A stretch of 64,000 nt of DNA from Pseudidiomarina piscicola. GTDB taxonomy: Bacteria > Pseudomonadota > Gammaproteobacteria > Enterobacterales > Alteromonadaceae. The notes below the pieces were generated by a model. The model worked only from the letters and a program-made list of their open reading frames with translations, was not told where the DNA came from and ran no database searches. This document shows positions 27,164-36,630 of the stretch, one piece after another. The position numbers were made by a program, and so were the translations under genes. How positions within the stretch are numbered: the first letter of the stretch is position 1; the number at the start of each line of letters is the position of its first letter. The stretch lies in assembly GCF_902806985.1 (NCBI RefSeq), contig NZ_CADCXY010000006.1:1-64000 (forward strand), given 5' to 3'.

Positions 27164-29079
27164 TGACGAGTTTACGTGGCTGGCATGAGCAAGGTTGGAT
27201 ACGCGCCCTTGACCTAAGCTTCGCTGAATATCTATATGAGAAGTTGGGCGCTAAAGCTGAGGCGACAGCGGTACTAGGGGCTTTGGTAAGTCATCAGTTG
27301 GCGCAAGGGCACCCGTGCCTCGACTTAAAGCAGTTGCAGATAGCGCCTGACGTGACCTTGCAACTGCCTCCGGAACACGCTTCTGCCAGTAGTTTACATG
27401 CCTGCATTTCGCCGCAACAATTGCTCAGTGAGTTAGGTGACGAGAGCTTTAGCCAACTGGCACAATCACGAGCGGTTAATCAGCCGAATTCGCCATTGGT
27501 TCTGCATGCTAACCAGCGTTTATATTTACGCCGTTACTGGAATTACGAGCAGCAGATTATCGCTGATCTGGGTACTCGGATGGCCCAAGACGCCCCTATT
27601 CACACCCGCGAACTGTGTGCCACCTTAGACACTTTATTTGGCAAGAATGAAGCTATAAGTTGGCAGCGCTTAGCCTGTGCTATGGCGGTTAAAAGTGGTT
27701 TTACGGTGATCACCGGCGGGCCGGGCACAGGCAAAACGTATACGGTTGTAAGGCTATTGGCGACGCTGCAACAACACCGAGATGAAACCGAGCCACTTCG
27801 CATTAAACTCGCAGCGCCGACGGGCAAAGCAGCAAAGCGCATGGAAGACTCAATTAATGAAGAGCTAAAACAACTTCCCGCTGAGTATCGTGACAACTTA
27901 ACGGCAAACCAAGCGGTCACCTTACACCGATTGCTGGGAACGCAAGCTCGCAGCCGCGCTTTTCGCCATAATGCCAGCAATCCATTACTTGCCGATGTGG
28001 TCATTATCGATGAAGCGTCAATGGTCGATATCGAGATGATGGCCGCAGTGACAGCGGCTTTGCCGGTGTCGGCGAAGTTAATTTTGCTGGGCGATAAAGA
28101 CCAACTGGCATCGGTTGAGGCTGGCGCGGTTTTGGGACAACTCTGTAACGAAGCCGAGCAGGGGCATTATGCACCGGATATGGCGCAGTGGTTGAATGCA
28201 ACACAAGGCGATCGAGTCGTCCTTGACGATGCTTTGATAGATCCTCAAGGAGCCAGCCAGTGGCCGTATCTGCAGCACACAGTAATGTTGCGAGAAAGTC
28301 GACGCTTTAAAGCCGACGAGGGTATCGGCAAATTAGCCACCGAAATAAACCGCCAGCAAACTGCATGGCTAGGTGAGTGGATTCAGCAGTCGGAAGCGAT
28401 GGCCCTCGCGGACCCCAAAATGGCCAATATTGAATTGTTAAACACCCAAAGTAGTGCGTCCGGCGCACTGAAGCAATTGGTTCAGCAAGGTTATGCGCCC
28501 CTACAGAAACTGTTGCACGATGGCCCGCAGGCCTTCAATGATGTAACTGAGTGGGGGGATGCTCTGCTGCATCAGTTAGAGCAGTTTCAACTGCTGACCG
28601 CGGTTCGGCTAGGGGACTGGGGCATGCGACGTATCAATGAGCTTGCCACGTTATGGCTGCACGGCGATAGAGTCACAAGCGACCAATGGTTTATTGGGCG
28701 GCCCGTAATGGTGACCCATAATGATTACAGCTTAGACTTGCGTAATGGTGATATTGGCCTTGTAGTACAGCTTGACCCAACTGACCCTCCACGGGTCCTG
28801 TTTCGCGGTCATAAACAAGGAAGCCTACGCTGGCTGCTACCGTCGCGGCTGACTCACGTGGAAACCGCCTTCGCGATGACAATTCATAAATCACAAGGCT
28901 CTGAATTTACCCATACCGTAGTGGTGGTTCCCGAGTATGACGCACCTATTTTAACCAAAGAGCTGCTTTATACCGGTATCACTCGAGCGCGTGAACGGTT
29001 AACCTTAGTGGCTGCGAACCCTAAGCTGGTGTTGCAAGCAACCCAGCGACGTATTCATCGAGGTGGTGGTTTAACATGA
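27154..29079 (+). CDS. recD: RecD, exodeoxyribonuclease V alpha subunit
   Basis: 641 residues. A superfamily 1B helicase with VITGGPGTGKTYTV (Walker A, about residue 187), LAAPTGKAAKRM, VVIIDEASMVD (Walker B), ILLGDKDQLASVEAGAV and the late motif FAMTIHKSQGSEF followed by YTGITRARE. RecD is the 5'-to-3' motor of RecBCD. It starts inside the end of recB and overlaps arfB by four bases (ATGA). Confidence 0.97.
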   Translation: MQLMTSLRGWHEQGWIRALDLSFAEYLYEKLGAKAEATAVLGALVSHQLAQGHPCLDLKQLQIAPDVTLQLPPEHASASSLHACISPQQLLSELGDESFSQLAQSRAVNQPNSPLVLHANQRLYLRRYWNYEQQIIADLGTRMAQDAPIHTRELCATLDTLFGKNEAISWQRLACAMAVKSGFTVITGGPGTGKTYTVVRLLATLQQHRDETEPLRIKLAAPTGKAAKRMEDSINEELKQLPAEYRDNLTANQAVTLHRLLGTQARSRAFRHNASNPLLADVVIIDEASMVDIEMMAAVTAALPVSAKLILLGDKDQLASVEAGAVLGQLCNEAEQGHYAPDMAQWLNATQGDRVVLDDALIDPQGASQWPYLQHTVMLRESRRFKADEGIGKLATEINRQQTAWLGEWIQQSEAMALADPKMANIELLNTQSSASGALKQLVQQGYAPLQKLLHDGPQAFNDVTEWGDALLHQLEQFQLLTAVRLGDWGMRRINELATLWLHGDRVTSDQWFIGRPVMVTHNDYSLDLRNGDIGLVVQLDPTDPPRVLFRGHKQGSLRWLLPSRLTHVETAFAMTIHKSQGSEFTHTVVVVPEYDAPILTKELLYTGITRARERLTLVAANPKLVLQATQRRIHRGGGLT

Positions 29080-29495
29080 GTGGTATCCAAATATCTCAGC
29101 GCGTGATTTTGCCTGAGCATGAAATAGAATGGCAGTTTATTCGTTCAAGTGGCGCCGGTGGGCAAAACGTAAATAAAGTCGCCACCGCCGCACAATTAAT
29201 TTTTGATATTCGGTCATCGTCATTACCCGACGTCTATAAACAGCGACTGTTAGCTAGAAGTGATCACCGCATTACCGCAAGCGGCAAAATAATTATAAAA
29301 AGCCAAACCACGCGTAGTCAGGCGCATAACCGTGAATTGGCGCTTGAACAATTCATTGAGTTGGTGGCCAGTGCCGGAAAAGTGCCAAAACGCCGCATCG
29401 CAACAAGGCCCACTAAAGCGAGCAAACGACGTCGTATTGAAAAGAAGAAAAAGCGCAGTGACACTAAGAGTTTGCGACAAAAGCCATTGGTCTAG
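29076..29495 (+). CDS. arfB: ArfB (YaeJ), alternative ribosome-rescue factor
   Basis: 139 residues. The GGQ catalytic motif lies in SSGAGGQNVNKVATA (residues 28-30). A Lys/Arg-rich tail (ASKRRRIEKKKKRSDTK) would enter the mRNA channel of stalled ribosomes. ArfB hydrolyses peptidyl-tRNA on ribosomes stuck at the end of an mRNA. The start overlaps the recD stop as ATGA, so it is translated as the last gene of the recCBD cluster. Confidence 0.95.
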   Translation: MSGIQISQRVILPEHEIEWQFIRSSGAGGQNVNKVATAAQLIFDIRSSSLPDVYKQRLLARSDHRITASGKIIIKSQTTRSQAHNRELALEQFIELVASAGKVPKRRIATRPTKASKRRRIEKKKKRSDTKSLRQKPLV

Positions 29496-29567
29496 TCTTA
29501 CTTGCAGCTGTGCCATTGAGCAGCCATAATCGAAACGCTTAAAACAAAAAAACAACAGGTATTTAAA

Positions 29568-32087
29568 ATGGCAGAACAGCTTAAAACACGATTATGGCTA
29601 CCGGTACTTGCAACCGCATGTGCAATGGCTCTGGCGGGCTGCGGTAGCGACTCTGACCCCGTCGAAGAAGATGTGGTCACCCCCTCAGAACCCACAGGGC
29701 TGGTTGCTTTTGCAGCTGACGGTCAAGTAAAAGCAGATATCACTTGGACCGACTACGGTGTTCCGTATATCACCGCCGACAACCTCGAAAGCCTAGGCTA
29801 TGGTGTAGGCTTCGCGTTCGCCCGTGATAACATTTGTATTCTTGCCGATCAGGTGGTGAAGTTTAATTCTGAACGGGCGCGCTACTTTGGCCCTGATCGT
29901 GTTCCAGGAAGCGGTGATTCCGACAACATTTTAAATGATTTCGGTTATTTAGCGCTTGGTATTCGCGACAATGCAGAGCAAGGTTTCAGCCAAATTAGTG
30001 AGCGCGCGCAAGCTTTGATCACCGGCTATGCTGCTGGCTACAACCGTTACCTAGCCGATACCGGAGTTGATAACATTGCCCCCGAATGTGCCGGCCAACC
30101 ATGGGTTAAGCCGATCACGCCGATCGACGTAATGACCTACGCCCAAGGGGTTGCGCTACTGCCTGGTGCGGCAAACTTCACGGGCCCCTTGTTCTTGGCA
30201 AATCCACCGCAGCAAAACAGTGGTGCCACTAACAAAGAAACAGGTGAAACCATGTCAGTGAATACCATCGCTGCCATGCATAGTGACATTCCGGACACCA
30301 ACCCTACTGAATCAGGTTCGAACGGCTGGGCGTTGGGTAGTGATATGAGTGCGTCTGGACAAGGAATGCTCATTGCCAACCCACATTTTCCGCACACCGG
30401 TAACCAACGGTTTTGGCAATTTGGAATCGAGATCCCTGACGAGTTAAAAGTGGTCGGTGGCTCTTTGTCGGGCATGCCGGGAATTATCAATATTGGGTTT
30501 AACGAGAACGTGGCGTGGACACATACCTTTTCAACGGCATCGCGTTTCACTGTGCATCGCTTGACCCTTGATGAGAACGACGCTGAAGGTAAAACTTACC
30601 TGTTAGACGGTGAGTCGGTACCAATGACTCGCAAATTTCACGAAATCGAAGTGGCCACAGGCCCGAACTCATTCATGACCTTACAGCGTTCAAGCTATCA
30701 TAGCGAGTTTGGCCCAGTCATCGTTATTCCAAATGCACTCCCTTGGGGGACTGATCCAGTAACCGGTCAACAAGTCGCTTATGCGCTGCATGATGCAAAC
30801 TTGCCTAACTATGATTTATTTGACCATTGGTTGGGGATGAACCTTGCGGATAGCATCGAAAGCTATAAGCAGACTTTTGTCGATTACACAGGGACGGTAT
30901 TTAACAATGCCATGGCGGTGGATAAAGACGGTAACGCGTTCTTTACCGATGGTTCTTCGGTACCAAACATTGTACCTGAAGCTTTAGCCGCATGGTCGCA
31001 AAATGCGCTCTATCAAGGGCTCTCGCAACAAGCTGGCTTGTTTATTTTCCCCGGTGATGACAGCCTATACTTACCTCAAGGCACCGTACCTTTTGCCCAA
31101 GCGCCTCAGCTTGAGCGCAGCGACTTCGTGCAAAACTCGAATAACAGTTACTGGCTAACGAACCCGGCAACACCGATTACTGGCGTTTCGCCATTGTGGG
31201 GGCCGGTTGGTGATCAACAATCGTTCCGTTCACGCTTGGGCCAAAAAATGCTAGCCGAAGGTGGTTCAGTGGATGGCAAATTTACGCGTGCTGACTTGGT
31301 TGACCGCTTGATTGGTAATCGCACATGGCTTGCTGAAGAAGTGTTAGACGACCTTGTTGCACAGTGCCAGGCTCAAGGCTCAACACCGGTAATGACTGCA
31401 GGTGGTAGCAGTGTTGATATCTCCAGTGGTTGCGCGGCACTAGCGCAGTTTGACGGGCGCATGAACCTCGGTAGTGTAGGTGCAATGATGTTCCGTGAGT
31501 TTGCGACGGAATTCAGCCGTGATCCACAGTGGCAAGTGGCATTTGACCCAGCTCAACCGGTAACGACCCCGAATACCTTAGCGGCCAATAATCGTGTGTT
31601 GCAGCAGTTGGCAACAGCACAAGAGCGTATTGAGAGTGCCAACCTTTCCGTGGCAGCCACATTATCAGACGTGCAATTCGTTGAACGTAGCTTGCCTGAC
31701 GGTACACCGTCTGGTGTTCGTCTGCCTTGGGGTGGTGCAAACAATATTGAAGGCGGCTTTAACGTTTTCCGTGCCAATAATGGTAAAGATGGAACCTTGT
31801 TGCCGCGTCATATCTATCCAACGCTGCCAGGTTCAGACCTAAGTGCAGTAGCCGGAGGCTACCCTATTACTTACGGTTCTAGCTGGATGTTTGCGATGGA
31901 GTTTACTGCGCAAGGGCCGGTTGCCGAAGGGTTGCTAACCTACTCGCAGGCTTCCAATAGTGACTCTGATCACTATCTGGACCAAACGTTACTCTATTCG
32001 TCAGCGCCACAACTGCGACCGCTTCATTTTAACAATGATGATGTTGCCAGTGTTGCGGCAGAACAAATTACTCTGACTGAAGAGTAA
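29568..32087 (+). CDS. Penicillin acylase family (Ntn-hydrolase) lipoprotein
   Basis: 839 residues. The signal peptide carries a lipobox (MALAGC, Cys25), so the enzyme is probably lipid-anchored and exported. The alpha-chain region has DITWTDYGVPYITADNLESL and FAFARDNICIL. The autocatalytic cleavage site and N-terminal nucleophile is Ser251 in TESGSNGWALG. The beta chain has IGFNENVAWTHTFSTA and NNAMAVDKDGN. The family hydrolyses amide bonds of beta-lactams, N-acyl-homoserine lactones or lipopeptides. The presence of an exported aculeacin/AHL-acylase-like enzyme suggests acyl-amide scavenging or quorum quenching, but the substrate is not known. It converges with the MaoC-like gene, with a 20-bp overlap of the coding ends. 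Confidence 0.9.
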   Translation: MAEQLKTRLWLPVLATACAMALAGCGSDSDPVEEDVVTPSEPTGLVAFAADGQVKADITWTDYGVPYITADNLESLGYGVGFAFARDNICILADQVVKFNSERARYFGPDRVPGSGDSDNILNDFGYLALGIRDNAEQGFSQISERAQALITGYAAGYNRYLADTGVDNIAPECAGQPWVKPITPIDVMTYAQGVALLPGAANFTGPLFLANPPQQNSGATNKETGETMSVNTIAAMHSDIPDTNPTESGSNGWALGSDMSASGQGMLIANPHFPHTGNQRFWQFGIEIPDELKVVGGSLSGMPGIINIGFNENVAWTHTFSTASRFTVHRLTLDENDAEGKTYLLDGESVPMTRKFHEIEVATGPNSFMTLQRSSYHSEFGPVIVIPNALPWGTDPVTGQQVAYALHDANLPNYDLFDHWLGMNLADSIESYKQTFVDYTGTVFNNAMAVDKDGNAFFTDGSSVPNIVPEALAAWSQNALYQGLSQQAGLFIFPGDDSLYLPQGTVPFAQAPQLERSDFVQNSNNSYWLTNPATPITGVSPLWGPVGDQQSFRSRLGQKMLAEGGSVDGKFTRADLVDRLIGNRTWLAEEVLDDLVAQCQAQGSTPVMTAGGSSVDISSGCAALAQFDGRMNLGSVGAMMFREFATEFSRDPQWQVAFDPAQPVTTPNTLAANNRVLQQLATAQERIESANLSVAATLSDVQFVERSLPDGTPSGVRLPWGGANNIEGGFNVFRANNGKDGTLLPRHIYPTLPGSDLSAVAGGYPITYGSSWMFAMEFTAQGPVAEGLLTYSQASNSDSDHYLDQTLLYSSAPQLRPLHFNNDDVASVAAEQITLTEE

Positions 32088-32976
32088 AGCTTCCTTCAAG
32101 GCGCTGCAGGTGATCCTCAGCGCCACAAATTTGATAGTGTCCGCTGCTATTATCGGCTGCTGGCTTCTGCCATAAGGTGATCGCAGCCGGTAATGGTACT
32201 GGACGCTTGAAACTCACATCGATGCGCTGTACCGGCTTTTGGTAGGCGCGTTCGAGTTCAGCTTGTGCTCGCCCAGCCATATACATGCCATGAATGATAG
32301 GTTTTTCAAATCCAAACCAACGTGACACCAATGGGTGCAGGTGAATCGGGTTGAAGTCGCCAGAGAGACGCGCATAAGCACGACCTGCAGGTGCTTCAAG
32401 TTGCCAAAGTTGTAGCTGCTGCCAGTCTTCGCCCAGCGCATTACCTACTTTGCTATCGCGTGACTTGTTCGGTTTTGTCGCCTGTTTTGGCATGACCTGA
32501 TACTGACTAACACAGGTAACGACTTTTGTATCTTGCTGCCAGAACTCGACGGTAAATAGCGGGCGCAGACGCCTCGGCGAAACTTTGGGGCCCCGCGCTG
32601 GAAGCTTGATTTGGGCGCGGATCAGAAACTCTTGACCTAAAGCAATAGGTGCATGCAGCTCCAATTCATTACTCACATGTACCAGCCCTGGGGCCGGCCA
32701 TGGGAAGGCTTCATCGAGCATTTGCGCAAGATGTACACGTTGCGCAAGGCAGTACATCAGCGTCAGTGGAACGTCACTGACAAAGCCGCCAAACGCGTCT
32801 TTATAACGGCCAACCTGAGCTTGCGTCAGGGCTGGCGCTTTGTAGTCGTTATCGACAGTGGTTGCCGCTGCCTCTGCTTGATCGTTACGCGCTACAGTGA
32901 ACAGCGAACGAAAAAACATGCCTGGCAGTTTCGGTAAAGCTGATGGATGCGACATGATCCCCTGCGAGTCCTGCAT
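32068..32976 (-). CDS. MaoC-like hotdog-fold dehydratase
   Basis: 302 residues. The C-terminal half has an exact (R)-hydratase motif, YARLSGDFNPIHLHPLVS, with catalytic Asp207 and His212, followed by HGMYMAGRAQ. The N-terminal half is a second, degenerate hotdog domain, so the protein resembles double-hotdog MaoC hydratases. They add water to trans-2-enoyl thioesters such as enoyl-CoA. The start is ATG 32976 or ATG 32955 (MSHPSALPKLP). It is divergent from the WYL regulator at 33079, which could control it. Confidence 0.85.
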   Translation of the reverse strand: MQDSQGIMSHPSALPKLPGMFFRSLFTVARNDQAEAAATTVDNDYKAPALTQAQVGRYKDAFGGFVSDVPLTLMYCLAQRVHLAQMLDEAFPWPAPGLVHVSNELELHAPIALGQEFLIRAQIKLPARGPKVSPRRLRPLFTVEFWQQDTKVVTCVSQYQVMPKQATKPNKSRDSKVGNALGEDWQQLQLWQLEAPAGRAYARLSGDFNPIHLHPLVSRWFGFEKPIIHGMYMAGRAQAELERAYQKPVQRIDVSFKRPVPLPAAITLWQKPAADNSSGHYQICGAEDHLQRLEGSFTLQSE

Positions 32977-33016
32977 AATAATTCCTTACGTGAGATGCGC
33001 CAACTATAACATAATT

Positions 33017-33064
33017 TTGACTTTTATGGCTATTCGTCAGTAGCATCGGTGTACTACTAGTATA
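33017..33064 (+). promoter_or_regulatory. Promoter region with small palindrome ahead of the WYL regulator
   Basis: TTGACT at 33017-33022 and TAGCAT at 33041-33046 (18-base spacer) form a plausible sigma-70 promoter. The 8-bp palindrome TACTAGTA, enclosed by TGTA and TACA, lies just downstream near 33052-33064, where a repressor could act. The region also has to hold the promoter of the divergent MaoC-like gene. Confidence 0.3.
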
Positions 33065-33078
33065 CATGGAATAAAGCT

Positions 33079-34152
33079 ATGGAAGGACAAACCACTGCGG
33101 GCGCATCGTTAACGATTCGGTGTATCTACATGCTGCTAGCGCTTTATGAGCGGCCGAGAACCGTTGACGAACTGCTTGATTACCTTGCGGACAAGCAGCT
33201 ACCTAAGGTTTCGAAACGTTCTCTGCAGCGAAATCTGGAAGACCTTGAGGGCTACTTTGGGCTTTATCGGCGCGAGCGTCATGCGCTCAATAGTCCAGAT
33301 ACTTGGGCATTGGCGCAGCCTGAGTTTGAGCGCTTACTTGAATTAGAGGATCCAGTTGCGCTTGCTCTGGTGATCGCACAGCAGCAACTCGAAGAGCTGG
33401 GGCCAGTGTCGGTATTTGCGCCAGTAACCAGCCTATTTGAACGCGCACGCGAGCAGCTCGCGGCCCGAACTAGCACCGCCTCAAAGTGGCTTGAGCGTGT
33501 CGCTGTGGGGGCTTCGTCACACCGTTTAATTGGTCCTGACCTCAACGAGGAGCAGGCGCAAAGGCTGCTAGAAGTTGCTCTTAAACAAGTTGCGGTAAGG
33601 CTTCATTACCATCCGCATCAAGGCGACCCCGCGGAAGTACTTCGCGCCACAGCACTCGCTGTTTTTTATCGCGGCGCTGTAGCGTACTTGGTGATTCGTG
33701 ATCATGAGAATGACCGATTACGTCAACTGCCGTTTTCACGCATTAGTGAGGTGAGAGAAGTCATTACCGAAGCGCCACGGGTGCATGACTTTAACTTAGC
33801 GGAGTACCGCGCAAGTGGCGCCCTAGCGTTCAAATATGGTGAACCTTTTTGGCTTGAAGCCATTGTGTTTAATTCGGTGCGACGAGAAATTGAAGATGCG
33901 CCATTAGGCGAAGGTCAGGAATTGTTTGAACTGCCCGAGCAGCCCAGTTGTCGCTTATTAAAGGTAAAAGTCCCTTACACCTTGAACCTTATCCAATGGT
34001 TATTAGCGCGGGCGGCTTATATTAAAGTTATTTCACCGGTACCATTTCGCGAAAAGTTGCGAGAAGAGTTAAAGCGAGCTCTTGCGAACTTTGAGGGCGA
34101 GACCTTACAGGTGCCCAAAAAACGCAACTTTGGTGATGCGCAAGAGTCATAA
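33079..34152 (+). CDS. WYL-domain transcriptional regulator
   Basis: 357 residues. An N-terminal winged helix-turn-helix (TVDELLDYL then SKRSLQRNLEDLEGYFGL) is followed by the WYL domain (VRLHYHPHQ, then FYRGAVAYLVIRDHENDRLRQ in pieces, then FSRISEVREV) and a C-terminal WCX region (FWLEAIVFN to PSCRLLKVKVP and LLARAAYIKVISP). WYL proteins sense ligands, often nucleic-acid-related, and act as repressors or activators. It is divergent from the MaoC-like gene. A second, shorter relative lies at 41388. Confidence 0.88.
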   Translation: MEGQTTAGASLTIRCIYMLLALYERPRTVDELLDYLADKQLPKVSKRSLQRNLEDLEGYFGLYRRERHALNSPDTWALAQPEFERLLELEDPVALALVIAQQQLEELGPVSVFAPVTSLFERAREQLAARTSTASKWLERVAVGASSHRLIGPDLNEEQAQRLLEVALKQVAVRLHYHPHQGDPAEVLRATALAVFYRGAVAYLVIRDHENDRLRQLPFSRISEVREVITEAPRVHDFNLAEYRASGALAFKYGEPFWLEAIVFNSVRREIEDAPLGEGQELFELPEQPSCRLLKVKVPYTLNLIQWLLARAAYIKVISPVPFREKLREELKRALANFEGETLQVPKKRNFGDAQES

Positions 34153-34190
34153 AAAAAGCGCTTGGCGTATCCATACCAAGCGCTTATCTT
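34151..34190. terminator. Bidirectional terminator between convergent genes
   Basis: The stem AAGCGCTTGG / CCAAGCGCTT (34156-34165 and 34176-34185) with a 10-base loop lies between the WYL regulator and the reductase fusion. The U-tract is seven long on the minus strand and weak on the plus strand, so it mainly serves the minus-strand gene. Confidence 0.8.
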
Positions 34191-34193
34191 TAG

Positions 34194-35834
34194 TTAGATA
34201 CCAAAGTCATCAAATCTGATTTGATCGCGAGGTACCTTTGCTGCCGCGAGCATAGCCATGGTTGCCTTCAGCATAGGCGGCGGGCCACACACGTAAATAT
34301 CGAGGTTGGCAGCGTTTTGCGACTGCAACCATTTCTCCACGACCTGGTGTACAAACCCTGTCTCCCCCTGCCATTGCTCTTCCGCTGAAGCTTCAGACAG
34401 AACCGGGGTGTAATTGATTCCAGTATGCTGCTCGAATTCATCGCGATAACATAACTCACTGCGATGGCGCGCTCCGTAGAAAAACACACAGTCACGCGGT
34501 GATTCAGCGGTTTGCTCTGTTTGCAACAAGGCACGAAGTGGCGCAATACCAGCGCCGCCGCCAATAAACAATTGGGTTCGCGCGTTCGCATCAGTTAGCA
34601 GGAAGTCACCGAATGGGCCAATGGCCTCAATCGTATCAGCAATGGCTAATTGGCAGAGATAGCTTGAACCGATACCTGGAGGCACGCCTTCGCTTGGCGA
34701 CGGCATTTGCCGCACAGTGAACACCAACTGCTGTGGGTTTGGCCGCGTTGCAACCGAGTAATGACGCGTCAATACCTGTTCTTGATGAGGTATACGGAAC
34801 TGTAAGAATTGCCCAGCAGCGTAGTCAATGGCACGCTCGCTTGAGAAAGTTAGTTCGACAATGGAAGGCGTCAACTGGCGCTTGGCCGCTAACGTGAGCT
34901 CTACCGTAGCTACGTCGTTATTGGGTAACTCGACTTTCACACTGTCGTTGACGCGATGTTGGCACGATAACCTCAAGCCAGCCTTTATTTCCGCAGGGCT
35001 AAGCATGGCCTTCTCGGCGGCCGTAGGCTGCGGCAACTGATCGCCATGCAGGGTTACTTTGCACAAACCACAGGTTCCACCACCGCCGCAGCTGCTGGCG
35101 ACAGGTTGCTGAGTATTTTGCAAATGCTCAAGTAAGGTTGGCTTGCGGCGCGGGTTAAAATCGCCTTGGGCAATATTACGCCCGAGCAAAATCAAACCTG
35201 ACAACGAAAACCATAGCGCTAATAGCCCCGCACTCCATATCAGCAAGTGGTTAAAGCTTCGCTCGCCACTGTAATCCATAAAGTGAAGCTTGAAGGCCCA
35301 ATCAGCGATGGTCCAGGGTGTGTTGCGATGCTCTACGACCTGTCCGGAGGCTGCATCGACATAGATACGGGTGTTAAGGTCGTCCGCCATATCGACGCGA
35401 AAGCCTTTGGCATCCCAACCGACCACTTCGTCACTGCCGGTGACTGCCGCGATGCTTTCGAAAGAGCCGGGCCCACTGTAGCTTGCAAGGGCAATCTCTT
35501 GCGCTAATGTGGCATCAGTGCGCCAAACTTGGCCTGATGTTGCGTCTAAATAGAGGGTTTTATCTGCGAGCGTGACAATGTATTGCCCAACCCCCATCAC
35601 ACTGGCAAGCTCAATGGATTTGGCTTGCGGATAGTTGGCGTAAACCGTTTCGATGCCGACGGTGGTTTCGGTGTCGGTCAACATAGCAGGGTGTTGATGC
35701 TCTAGGTACTGATGCCCAGACATACCGTGGTGTCCGGTAAAGGCAAAAAATAAACCACTGGACAACCATAACAGCACCTGTACGACCAAAATGAGGCTCA
35801 CCCAACGGTGCAACCATTGCATAAAGCGCATCAT
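34194..35834 (-). CDS. PepSY membrane protein fused to a 2Fe-2S/flavin reductase module
   Basis: 546 residues. The first ~235 are a PepSY-associated membrane region with helices at both ends (WVSLILVVQVLLWLSSGLFF and LLIWSAGLLALWFSLSGLIL) around a periplasmic part. A plant-type ferredoxin domain follows with SCGGGGTCGLCKV and a fourth Cys in LSCQHRV (about residues 245-290). A ferredoxin-NADP-reductase unit is last, with the flavin motif RHYSVATRP and the nucleotide loop GGGAGIAPLRALL, ending in FDDFGI. It should pass electrons from cytoplasmic NAD(P)H into the membrane, probably to reduce imported ferric or other metal complexes. It overlaps the upstream PepSY gene by four bases. Confidence 0.87.
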   Translation of the reverse strand: MMRFMQWLHRWVSLILVVQVLLWLSSGLFFAFTGHHGMSGHQYLEHQHPAMLTDTETTVGIETVYANYPQAKSIELASVMGVGQYIVTLADKTLYLDATSGQVWRTDATLAQEIALASYSGPGSFESIAAVTGSDEVVGWDAKGFRVDMADDLNTRIYVDAASGQVVEHRNTPWTIADWAFKLHFMDYSGERSFNHLLIWSAGLLALWFSLSGLILLGRNIAQGDFNPRRKPTLLEHLQNTQQPVASSCGGGGTCGLCKVTLHGDQLPQPTAAEKAMLSPAEIKAGLRLSCQHRVNDSVKVELPNNDVATVELTLAAKRQLTPSIVELTFSSERAIDYAAGQFLQFRIPHQEQVLTRHYSVATRPNPQQLVFTVRQMPSPSEGVPPGIGSSYLCQLAIADTIEAIGPFGDFLLTDANARTQLFIGGGAGIAPLRALLQTEQTAESPRDCVFFYGARHRSELCYRDEFEQHTGINYTPVLSEASAEEQWQGETGFVHQVVEKWLQSQNAANLDIYVCGPPPMLKATMAMLAAAKVPRDQIRFDDFGI

Positions 35835-36562
35835 TGCTCACCTCCGGGCTTTTTCTTTTTAAAACTAATGGTGTAAACCAAGAGTACGGCGCCGGTAATC
35901 ATCAGAATGAAGGTGCCAATAATAAAGGCTTTGAGCCACCAGGTTTCGATATCGACCCGTTCGCTATAGTCCATGATGTGAGTCATCCAGACAATATCAA
36001 AGCCACGCCAGAAAGTGTGTCGCTTAACGAGCATTTCACCAGTAGTTTCAGATAAATACAGACTAGTGTTGCCGAAGTCATCGTAATTCACCTGCCAAAT
36101 CGGCAACAAAGCCGGGTTCAGCTCCGTTGGCGGATTGTCTGTCAGATAAACGACTGACTCAATCGTCGGCTCTTCAAGCGCATAGTAGCGATTTGCTAGC
36201 TCGCGAATATGAGACTCTTGTAGGGTGATGGGGACTAAGGTTTCCGCGTTAATGAGCGCTTGGCCTTGGTGGCCATCAAGCTTATAGACAGCGGTTAACT
36301 GTTGGTCAAGCCAACGTGTTTCAAGCGCAATAGTTTGACTGTGCGGATACTGTTGCAATACCTCGGTTAAGGGGGCTGCGTTGGTACCTGCGGGAACTGG
36401 AGCTGAAATATCCTGGACCAGATGGTCACCATGGATAAAATCGAGCTGGAAAAACACCATGTAGGCGCCACTGATGGTCCAAATAACCATTTGTACGCCG
36501 AAAATTAATGACAGCCAGCGGTGCCATATTCGCCATTGACTGGAACGCTGATGTTGCGCCAT
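35831..36562 (-). CDS. PepSY-domain membrane protein
   Basis: 243 residues. An N-terminal helix (WLSLIFGVQMVIWTISGAYM), a periplasmic PepSY-type region with QTIALETRWLDQQLTAVYKL, and a C-terminal helix (WLKAFIIGTFILMITGAVLL) ending in a Lys-rich tail. It resembles the first part of the reductase fusion downstream, so the two may form a heteromeric membrane reductase. The ATG at 36562 has GAGGTAAG as ribosome binding site. The gene lies 69 bases behind the TonB receptor, beyond a terminator hairpin. Confidence 0.83.
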   Translation of the reverse strand: MAQHQRSSQWRIWHRWLSLIFGVQMVIWTISGAYMVFFQLDFIHGDHLVQDISAPVPAGTNAAPLTEVLQQYPHSQTIALETRWLDQQLTAVYKLDGHQGQALINAETLVPITLQESHIRELANRYYALEEPTIESVVYLTDNPPTELNPALLPIWQVNYDDFGNTSLYLSETTGEMLVKRHTFWRGFDIVWMTHIMDYSERVDIETWWLKAFIIGTFILMITGAVLLVYTISFKKKKPGGEQ

Positions 36563-36584
36563 GTCTTACCTCGGAATTAATTTG

Positions 36585-36616
36585 AAAAAGCTGCCGCTCG
36601 GTGGGTGAGCGGCAGC
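36585..36616 (-). terminator. Terminator or attenuator behind the TonB receptor
   Basis: A perfect 10-bp stem GCTGCCGCTC / GAGCGGCAGC (36590-36599 and 36607-36616) is followed on the minus strand by five U. It separates the receptor from the PepSY genes, so these would be expressed by readthrough or from a promoter of their own. Confidence 0.8.
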
Positions 36617-36630
36617 AGTAGTGCAGACTA

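Noticed and set aside
33079-34152. WYL regulator as part of a phage-defence island
   Set aside because: WYL proteins often regulate defence genes, but the neighbours here are metabolic and no nuclease, helicase or modification system other than RecBCD is near.
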